A stretch of DNA of 64,000 bases, taken from assembly GCA_937894675.1 (NCBI GenBank), contig CALCQO010000002.1:186001-250000 (forward strand), read 5' to 3'. Positions 57,835-64,000 of this stretch are shown piece after piece. The stretch comes from an uncultured Clostridia bacterium (lineage in GTDB: Bacteria; Bacillota; Clostridia; Christensenellales; Aristaeellaceae). The notes beneath the pieces are model-generated. The model saw only the letters and a list, made by a program, of their open reading frames with translations. It was not told the DNA's origin and searched no databases. Every line of letters begins with the position of its first letter. Position 1 is the first letter of the stretch. Position numbers and translations under genes: made by a program.

Positions 57835-60800
57835 CTATTTGTCTTTGGGCTTGCGGTAGCGCAGATACGCCGCGGCGCCCAGCACCAGCGCGCCCAGCAG
57901 CAACAGCAAGATCAGGGTAGGCATGCTGTCACCCGTGGGCGGCAGGGTCTGCTGGTTGGTGAACACCATCTCTCCATCGTAGGGCACCCCGTCCTTTTCC
58001 AGGGAGACGGACGCCTTCAGCCGCTCGCCCTCCGCCCTGGTGGTTACTTTGACGGTGTACACGGTGGAATCATAGGCAATACCGTCCTGCTGCCCCTGCC
58101 GCTCGGAAATGGTGTATACCCAGCCGCTGACTTCCTTGCTGAAGGTACGCTCAGGGAAGACAATGGCGCCGTCTTCGCCGTTCACCGCCTCGGCAAGCAC
58201 CTGCCCATCCCCGCCCCGCAGCTCAAAGGTAAACTGTCCGGCTTGCAGCGCGCCGTTGCGCAGGGTTTTCTTAGCCGTTAGGGGTACCTGAACGGCCGGG
58301 TAGGACGGTGTTTCGGGCGGCGCGCTCTGCCCCTGATACTGGTTGGTAAACACCAGGCTGTCCGCCTTGGGGACGATAGACATCTGTCCATTGGAATCCA
58401 CCTGCAAATCCCCAACCTCGATGCGGGTGTTCAGCTGATCGCCTTCATAGCGCGCGGTGACGCTGCCGTACTTAAGGGCAGCATCATACACCATGCCCGC
58501 CTCCCGCTCATCGGGTATCTGTTCGCCCACCGCGAAGAAATAGGCGATTTCCCCTAAATCCCTGAGCGCGAGGAAGTTGGAAAACTCCGCCACGCCGTTT
58601 TCATCGATGGCGGCGGTCACTTTGCGCAGTACATCGGGCACCGCCCGCACTTCCCCCGTCTGAGGGGAGACCAGTTCCGCCTTCATCGGGAAGAGCTCAA
58701 AGGTGAACTCGCCCGCCTTGGGAACGCGGGGCGTTCCTCCATCGGTGGTGCCTGGCGTAAGCGTTAGTTTTTTGGCAACTGGGATTATCAGCGGATCCGT
58801 ACTGGTAGCGAGGTTGAAGAAGGTGAAGTGATCCACCGTTTCAGTAATCGGCTGTTTGGGGAGGGCCAAGCTGAAGAACTCGCCCCCGGGGGAGGGAATC
58901 TCGGTTATATCGTATACATGGGGGGTGCCGTCCGGCTTGTTCAGCGGAAATGGGCCGAAGGTACGCTCCTGCAAGCTTTCCTGCAAGCTGCCCTTCAGCT
59001 CAAATGTTTCAAAGGGCTGCTGGTCCTGCCATATCTGGAAGCGGGCTGTGAGACTAAGATCCTGCGCCGCCGAAAAATCCCACATCTTGACAAGCAGCAG
59101 GTAGCGGCCGATATACGCCGCGTTCCTGCGCAGCTGCAAAGCGCCGGTGCTCAGGGTAAAGGGCGCGGTATAACCAACACCATCCTGCACACGGACGACA
59201 TGGTTGCCGCCAGGCACCGCGGTATCCGCCGCCACGCCGGAGAAGGAATGCTGGGGATAAGCGCCAAAGGCCGCCACATAGGTGCCCGCCTGAGGAACAT
59301 CCAGCCGGTAGGAGCCATCCGCCTGGGTTACCGTTTCCAGGGGCTGGTTATCTGCCCCCAGCACTGGCTGCAGGGTCTGGGCGTCCAGCAGCCGCACCGT
59401 TACACCCGGGGCGAAGGTCTCCGCCCCAACACCGCCCGAGCCGTCCAGCAGACCGTTGCTGTTCATATCCACATAGGCAAAGCCCAGGACGCTGAAGCCC
59501 GTAATCACCGCGGAGGACTGGTTGGATTCCATAAACTTCAGGCCGTCCTCGCTGACAGCAAAGGAGTTGAAAGCCTGTTTTCCCTGGAGCAGCACCGGCG
59601 TTTCCGGGGTCGGCTCCTGCTGCACAATGGCGCTGATGGGCACGGTTACGGAGGCCCCCGCCGGGATTTCCTGCTTGGTTATCAGCTTCACCGCCCGCAC
59701 CAAGGATATCTCCTCCGCAGGCGGGGCAGCGCTCCACAGCTCGGCATTGCCCGTGTAGGTCCTGGTGGGCAAAACAGGCTCGGCGGTAGAATAGGAAACC
59801 TCCCACATCTCGGGATCCGCGGTAAGGGCTGCGCGCAGCAGCACATCAAACTGGGAGCCGCGCTCCATCGGTTGGTTGTTGTTATCCACCTCCAGCCGCA
59901 TATCTCCCTGACGGGGCAGGGTGTCCACCACCACAAGACCCGCGGGGATGGGGGTATCACGGTAGTTGCTGATGGTTAACTGATACTCCACCTCGCCGCC
60001 CGGCACCGCGTGCCCGTCGGAAAAGCCGAAGGCCTGATCCAAAGAGCCCTTCACCTGTTTGGTGCTGATCAGCAGCTGATTGGGCTGCACCAGGACATCG
60101 GCGCTGGAGAAGAGCACCGGCTCCGTCACATTGCCGTCCTGATCCAAATCGTAGGTATCCAAAACATAGTCCGTCCCTTCGACGGGCGGGTTGCTCAGGC
60201 CGCTTTGCGCGCCGGGCAGAACCTGCTGGATGTCCGGGGAGCCTTCCCCATTGTTGCTCCAGGCCAGGAACGCCAGGTTGGTGGCGGTGCCTTTGGGCGC
60301 AAGCGGTCCCACGATGGCGTTGAAGGTAAAGTCGCCTGTCTGGAACAGGTCGCTGTTCATGGAGAACAGCAGGGCTGTGCGGCCGGTACCTCTGTAATTC
60401 TCTTCCACAATGGGGGTTATCGGGCTGCCGCTGCCGCTGGTGCCGTTCCTTGCGGAACCCTCCTCATACAGAAAGCCTTCGGGCAGCAGGTCCACAATCA
60501 CCTGGCCGTTGACGGTGTCCGGAGGGAGCAGATAGGCTGATGAGTAGATGGAGTAGGTAACCCTGGCGTTGGCCAGAAAGGGGGTGCCCGCAGGCTGGGG
60601 GTTCTGGACTCTTTTACTCATGGTGACGCGGGGATCATAGGGCTCAAAGAGCACCGCGGCGTCGTTGGCAAAGTCCAGTGTGTAGGGGGCAGTTTCCCCG
60701 GGCAGGGTAATATCAGGAAAAGTCACCTGGGCGGTCATGCTGTTGAACAGATAATCCTTCTCTGGCCCTGGTTTGGGATGGTGCTGGCTGACAGGGTCGG

Positions 60801-62211
60801 TAAAGGTTGTGAAAAAACTCAGCGACAATACGCCCGGATCGGTAATCGAGTTGGCGGTAACGAGGGTTGACCCGGGCGAAGTGCGGACGGAGATCTCTTT
60901 CGGATTCTCGTCCAGGGGGATGCGGGTATTGTCCCCCTGGTTCAGGTAGGTGATGGTGTCCCCATCCCAGGTTGTCACCGTCACATCCAATTGATAGGGC
61001 AGTACCTTTCTGATGCTGCTGAACATAAACCCGGTCATCTTCAGGCGTTCATCCTGCCCAAAGTCCCGCAGGGTGAAGGTCAAAGGAACATTGCGGGTCA
61101 GGTTGGTGATATCGATCCGGAAGGTTCTCCCCCATTGCTTCGCGGTTATCTGGTCGTAGATGGGAGACCCGCCGCCTTCAGCGTACTTGAGAACCGTCGC
61201 CTTGGGCAATTGAGCGGTCAGATTGAAGGTAATGCTGTCCGTCAGCTGGGTTGCCGTTTCGCCGGCGCCCGGCTCCAGGGGCGAAAGGGTGATGGAAGCC
61301 GTGTTGGTGTGCTCGCCTATCTTCGCGCCGGGGTACAAAAGATGCAGGAAAGCGATGTCCTCATAGGAGCCCCGCAAAGTCCTCTGGGATTGGAAGGTAG
61401 CCACCCTGCTCTGGGCGTCATAGGTCCATTGGCTGTTTACATTGGCCACAAACTCCGCCTCCGGCGGCACCGTCTCGGTGATGACAACATCATACACCCG
61501 GGTGCCTACGCCGTCAGCCAGCGTCCTGCCCACCCCTTCGGGGGGCGGAACATGGTACGCCTTGTACCCAAAGGACACATATTCGTTGTAGGTTGGATGA
61601 AGATAGCCTGGCTTTTCGGGATTCTCTATGCCGCCGACGATCGTCTGTCCATCGTGGGTCGTTGTGTAAAACGAACGATTGACGCGCATCCCTTTCAAAA
61701 AAGTGACCGGCAGCACATGGTAGGTAAGGGTCAGGCTGTCTGTCAGGGCAGGCTGCGCATCGCCGGGAACATAAAACTTCACCTCAAAGGGCACCTGCTG
61801 GCCATCGGGCATCATGATGCCCAGGTTCGGGTCCTGGCCGGACTTGTAACCCGGTTTATATTCCAGATAAAAAGCCATGTTGACGCCGCCGGATTCGCCG
61901 TCATGGGTGATGGTAAACTTGCGCAAACCATTGTCCACCGATTCTGTCTGGGTCCATCCCACCATATTTTCGGCGCTGACAGTCAAGGACTTGACCAGGT
62001 TGTCCGGAACCGTAATCTCCAGCCGCGCGTCCCGGGGCACAAAGGTGCCGCCCAGACGAATCATCATTTGGGATTGCTCGCCTGTGTACAATTCCACCGT
62101 ATTGGGAAGGGAGGGCGATATTTCCAGCATGGGATCCGCCTGCGCCGCCAGTGCATGGGAAACCAGGAAAACCAGCAGAACACACGCCAGCAAAAGAAGT
62201 AGCCGTTTCAT
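57835..62211 (-). CDS. LPxTG-like wall-anchored surface protein with SdrD B-like and pilin-linker domains
   Basis: A 1458-residue exported adhesin-like protein. It has a signal peptide (MKRLLLLLACVLLVFLVSHA), a long N-terminal region of beta domains (to about residue 900) with DUF11/isopeptide-like features, an SdrD B-like domain (GFAYVDMNSNGLLDG, about residue 930 onward), and two FctA-like pilin linker domains near the C-terminus (AGEFTFELFP and AGQFTFELRG), each expected to form Lys-Asn isopeptide bonds. A cell-wall sorting signal starts at LPPTGD (residue 1423), then a hydrophobic helix and a positive tail. A sortase is needed but none is in the window. Own promoter and terminator. Confidence 0.88.
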   Translation of the reverse strand: MKRLLLLLACVLLVFLVSHALAAQADPMLEISPSLPNTVELYTGEQSQMMIRLGGTFVPRDARLEITVPDNLVKSLTVSAENMVGWTQTESVDNGLRKFTITHDGESGGVNMAFYLEYKPGYKSGQDPNLGIMMPDGQQVPFEVKFYVPGDAQPALTDSLTLTYHVLPVTFLKGMRVNRSFYTTTHDGQTIVGGIENPEKPGYLHPTYNEYVSFGYKAYHVPPPEGVGRTLADGVGTRVYDVVITETVPPEAEFVANVNSQWTYDAQSRVATFQSQRTLRGSYEDIAFLHLLYPGAKIGEHTNTASITLSPLEPGAGETATQLTDSITFNLTAQLPKATVLKYAEGGGSPIYDQITAKQWGRTFRIDITNLTRNVPLTFTLRDFGQDERLKMTGFMFSSIRKVLPYQLDVTVTTWDGDTITYLNQGDNTRIPLDENPKEISVRTSPGSTLVTANSITDPGVLSLSFFTTFTDPVSQHHPKPGPEKDYLFNSMTAQVTFPDITLPGETAPYTLDFANDAAVLFEPYDPRVTMSKRVQNPQPAGTPFLANARVTYSIYSSAYLLPPDTVNGQVIVDLLPEGFLYEEGSARNGTSGSGSPITPIVEENYRGTGRTALLFSMNSDLFQTGDFTFNAIVGPLAPKGTATNLAFLAWSNNGEGSPDIQQVLPGAQSGLSNPPVEGTDYVLDTYDLDQDGNVTEPVLFSSADVLVQPNQLLISTKQVKGSLDQAFGFSDGHAVPGGEVEYQLTISNYRDTPIPAGLVVVDTLPRQGDMRLEVDNNNQPMERGSQFDVLLRAALTADPEMWEVSYSTAEPVLPTRTYTGNAELWSAAPPAEEISLVRAVKLITKQEIPAGASVTVPISAIVQQEPTPETPVLLQGKQAFNSFAVSEDGLKFMESNQSSAVITGFSVLGFAYVDMNSNGLLDGSGGVGAETFAPGVTVRLLDAQTLQPVLGADNQPLETVTQADGSYRLDVPQAGTYVAAFGAYPQHSFSGVAADTAVPGGNHVVRVQDGVGYTAPFTLSTGALQLRRNAAYIGRYLLLVKMWDFSAAQDLSLTARFQIWQDQQPFETFELKGSLQESLQERTFGPFPLNKPDGTPHVYDITEIPSPGGEFFSLALPKQPITETVDHFTFFNLATSTDPLIIPVAKKLTLTPGTTDGGTPRVPKAGEFTFELFPMKAELVSPQTGEVRAVPDVLRKVTAAIDENGVAEFSNFLALRDLGEIAYFFAVGEQIPDEREAGMVYDAALKYGSVTARYEGDQLNTRIEVGDLQVDSNGQMSIVPKADSLVFTNQYQGQSAPPETPSYPAVQVPLTAKKTLRNGALQAGQFTFELRGGDGQVLAEAVNGEDGAIVFPERTFSKEVSGWVYTISERQGQQDGIAYDSTVYTVKVTTRAEGERLKASVSLEKDGVPYDGEMVFTNQQTLPPTGDSMPTLILLLLLGALVLGAAAYLRYRKPKDK

Positions 62212-62258
62212 ACAGGTCCCTCATTTCAAAAAAAGATTGATAAACTCTCTTAGTGTTT

Positions 62259-62287
62259 AGTATACCAAACATCATGTCGGATGACAA
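62259..62287 (-). promoter_or_regulatory. Promoter of the surface-protein gene
   Basis: On the minus strand TTGTCA (62287-62282), 17-base spacer, TATACT (62264-62259), 47 bases before the start codon. Confidence 0.8.
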
Positions 62288-62334
62288 CGATTATTTTCCG
62301 CCCCCAAAGCCCCCTTCTTCAGCTAAACCTAACA

Positions 62335-62560
62335 GCAAGGCACGAAGACGGACATGCGAGAAAGCCCAACAATCGAAAGCCCGCTTTCGATTGAGTGGTG
62401 CCCTCTTCGCGTTCAAAAACCTGGGCGGCAAGGAGCCAAGACGGGCAGGCGAGGGAGCCCAACAATCGAAAGCCTGCTTTCGATTGAGAGGAGCCCTCCC
62501 GCAGCGGATGCTCCCGATGGACTTGTCCATCGGGTAAGAAGCGAAGGGCAGGGCGACGAA
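62335..62560 (+). repeat. Dispersed structured repeat, copy C, with a 93-bp tandem duplication
   Basis: Hairpin I occurs twice: CAATCGAAAG/CTTTCGATTG at 62370-62393 and at 62463-62486, within two similar units starting GCAAGG at 62335 and 62428 (period 93). Only the second is followed by hairpin II, CCCGATGGA/TCCATCGGG (62513-62534), and the GGGCGACG tail. Confidence 0.75.
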
Positions 62561-62563
62561 AGA

Positions 62564-62593
62564 GGGCTGCCGTGTTGTGACGCACGACAGCCC
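62564..62593 (-). terminator. Possible terminator of the sugar-importer operon
   Basis: GGGCTG (62564-62569) with CAGCCC (62588-62593) and CGTG with CACG inside; on the minus strand it is followed by TCTTTCG, a poor T-run. It is 60 bases past the stop of the 52-residue gene. Confidence 0.4.
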
Positions 62594-62653
62594 AGAAAGA
62601 AGGAGGAGAAACGGGCGATGTTGGTGGGGACGCTTGGGGGCTATGCCCTTGCT

Positions 62654-62812
62654 TCAGCGCGTCCCGAGGTAGATGGAGACCACCAGGGCGATGACCAGGA
62701 CGGCGATGATGATGTCCAGCGCCCAGACGGGCAGCTTGACCTTGTCATACATGCGTTCCTTAAAGCCCTTCTGGGGCTCCGGGGACAGGCCCCTTTCGTT
62801 GTTTTCAGACAT
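62654..62812 (-). CDS. Small single-pass membrane protein (52 aa) after the permease gene
   Basis: The ATG at 62812 directly follows the permease stop codon (TAAATG). The product starts MSENNERGLSPEPQKGF, has a charged segment KERMYDKVK and one hydrophobic helix (about residues 29-47, VWALDIIIAVLVIALVVSI), ending at the TGA at 62654. Probably translated by coupling to the permease. Small membrane proteins in this position are plausible accessory subunits of the importer; I do not recognise a family. Confidence 0.7.
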   Translation of the reverse strand: MSENNERGLSPEPQKGFKERMYDKVKLPVWALDIIIAVLVIALVVSIYLGTR

Positions 62813-63820
62813 TTATTTCTTGGCCAGGTATTTGCGCAGGTCCAGCGCGACGGCGATGATGATGACCAGGCCCTGCACGATGTAGGTGTAGTCGCTCTTA
62901 AGGCCCATGAACTGCATGGCGATCTTCAGGACTTCGAACACCAGCACGCCGATGAGGATGCCCGACACCTTGCCCACGCCGCCGTTGACGGAGACGCCGC
63001 CGATGGTGCAGCCGGCGATGGCTTCCAGTTCGTAGCCCATGGCGGTGTTGACCGAGGCGCCGCCGGATTTGGCCGCCAGCAGGAAGCCGCACAGGCCGTA
63101 GAGCATGGCTGCCAGGGTGTAGATGCGCACCTTGGTGCGGTTGACGTTGATGCCCGCCACTTCCGCCGCGGCTTCGTTGCCGCCGATGGCGTACATGTAC
63201 TTGCCATGGCGCATTTTATTGTACAGCACCCACATGAAGGTGCCCACAGCCAGGGCGATGAGGGCGATGTAGGAGACGATGGGGTTGCCGATGTAGCCGG
63301 TGGCCAGGGTGGTAAACTCCCTGCGCAAAGAGCCGATGGGCTGGGCGCCGGTGGATACCAGGGCGATGCCGTACACCAGGGTCTGCATGCCCAGTGTGGC
63401 GATGAAGGGGGGCACCTTGAAGAAGGCCACGACAGAGCCGTTGATGGCGCCAATCACAGCGCACACTGCCAGCACCACCAGCAGCACCACGAAAACGGGC
63501 AGCTCGGGGAGGCCGGGAATCATACGGTTCACATAGTCGGAGCGCTGCAGCATGATGGCGGCCATGCAGGCGGCAAAGCCCGCGACGCGGCCGGCGGACA
63601 GGTCGGTGCCCTTGGTAATCAAGCAGCCGGAAACGCCCACGGCGATGATAAAGCGGATGGCCGTGTTGCCCAGCAGGTTGCGGATGTTGCTCTCGCCTAA
63701 AAAGTTGGGGCGCAGGATGGAAACCACCACCGCCAGGATGAAAATGCCCAGGATGATGACGTTGTCCATCAGCAGTTTGCTGATTTTCTTGCTTGTGGAT
63801 TCTTTCGCTACAGATTGCAT
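62813..63820 (-). CDS. mglC: Galactose/ribose-type ABC transporter permease (MglC/RbsC family)
   Basis: A 335-residue membrane protein with about 8-10 helices. TKGTDLSAGRVAGFAA, PPFIATLGMQTLVYGIAL, GGNEAAAEVAGINVNRTK and GCTIGGVSVNGGVG are typical of the MglC/RbsC family; LSAGRVAGF rather than LSVG-type sequence favours the galactoside permease MglC. The start is the ATG at 63820 behind GAGGAGCGGG; the longer frame upstream overlaps the ATPase gene. It follows the ATPase gene by 13 bases, the usual A-C order. Confidence 0.88.
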   Translation of the reverse strand: MQSVAKESTSKKISKLLMDNVIILGIFILAVVVSILRPNFLGESNIRNLLGNTAIRFIIAVGVSGCLITKGTDLSAGRVAGFAACMAAIMLQRSDYVNRMIPGLPELPVFVVLLVVLAVCAVIGAINGSVVAFFKVPPFIATLGMQTLVYGIALVSTGAQPIGSLRREFTTLATGYIGNPIVSYIALIALAVGTFMWVLYNKMRHGKYMYAIGGNEAAAEVAGINVNRTKVRIYTLAAMLYGLCGFLLAAKSGGASVNTAMGYELEAIAGCTIGGVSVNGGVGKVSGILIGVLVFEVLKIAMQFMGLKSDYTYIVQGLVIIIAVALDLRKYLAKK

Positions 63821-63833
63821 GTTTCCCGCTCCT

Positions 63834-64000
63834 CTATTGCTCGAATTGTGTGGCCAGCGCCATGATGTTTTCCTGGGTCGCTTCTTCGCCGTCGATTTCC
63901 CCCGTCTTGCGGCCATCGCACATGACCAGGATGCGGTCACTCATGCCGATGAGCTCGGGCAATTCGGAAGAAATCATGATGATGGACTTGCCCTGGGCAG
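63834..64000 (-). CDS. mglA: Sugar ABC transporter ATP-binding protein, C-terminal part
   Basis: The gene continues beyond the window; 54 C-terminal residues are seen, ending at the TAG at 63834. They include SIMIISSELPELIGMSDRI and the downstream VMCDGRKTGEI, typical of the second nucleotide-binding domain of RbsA/MglA/XylG-type double ATPases. It supplies energy for the permease encoded next. The symbol rests on the neighbouring permease. Confidence 0.82.
   Translation of the reverse strand, partial: AQGKSIIMISSELPELIGMSDRILVMCDGRKTGEIDGEEATQENIMALATQFEQ

Larger units (their letters stand above)
62212..62653. other. 442-bp intergenic region with promoter and tandem structured repeat
   Basis: No credible gene. 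It holds the surface-protein promoter (62259-62287), then the structured repeat copy C with a duplicated first hairpin, and a hairpin at 62564-62593. Frames reading through the palindromes are open, but there is no ribosome site or family similarity. Confidence 0.75.

Overview
The window is 64 kb of chromosome from a Clostridia-class Bacillota (Firmicutes), probably an anaerobic gut commensal with a moderately high G+C content. Evidence for this is SepF and DivIVA next to each other, a RemA/Gmk/RpoZ/CoaBC/PriA/Def/Fmt/RsmB/RlmN/PP2C/PASTA-kinase/RsgA/Rpe operon in the Bacillus/Clostridium order, AGGAGG-type ribosome binding sites, many consensus sigma-A promoters, an LPxTG-like surface protein, a sodium-translocating Nqr-type operon and tyrosine phenol-lyase. 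I saw no rRNA, tRNA, CRISPR array, prophage or transposase gene.

Layout. 1-2053: end of an MBOAT acyltransferase and a DHHW/AlgX-like partner, which together look like an exopolysaccharide O-acylation pair. 2189-6680: promoter, nqrBCDEF without nqrA, an unrecognised small gene, terminator. 6719-13446: small zinc-ribbon protein, LacI regulator, EF-G-like GTPase, RtcB-like ligase, DUF4428-type zinc-ribbon protein and an AT-richer hypothetical gene. 13498-21660 (minus): comEA-like and cysS; an M20 peptidase/phosphoesterase/ppk1 operon; a NUDIX/small membrane protein/GNAT operon, with a 197-bp direct-repeat-bounded structured element between the last two. 21869-26128: envelope adaptor-like protein, a very long SepF, DivIVA, ROK sugar kinase. 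26266-35828: a ten-gene Mrp-type cation/proton antiporter operon with four NuoL/M/N-like subunits.

35829-43080: two long intergenic regions built from hairpin repeats lie among a secreted peptidoglycan-binding/SH3 protein, a secreted DUF5050-like protein, a DUF362 ferredoxin-like protein and tyrosine phenol-lyase. 43057-57682 (minus): one approximately 14.5-kb, fifteen-gene housekeeping operon from yicC to rsmA in which most adjacent genes overlap. 57753-62287 (minus): a 1458-residue wall-anchored surface protein. 62288-62653: a third copy of the hairpin repeat, tandemly duplicated. 62654-64000 (minus): end of a galactose/ribose-type ABC importer operon with a 52-residue membrane protein attached.

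How they fit together: Nqr and Mrp are both membrane ion-translocating systems, so the window carries two separate means of handling sodium and protons. SepF, DivIVA, the PASTA kinase/phosphatase pair and the peptidoglycan-binding protein belong to division and wall control. The most interesting signals are (1) a dispersed intergenic repeat whose hairpins show compensatory base changes between copies, (2) an Nqr operon lacking nqrA, with a degenerate flavinylation motif in NqrB and a linked unknown gene, (3) the 197-bp element with 14-bp flanking direct repeats, and (4) low-complexity extensions on SepF and RsmB.
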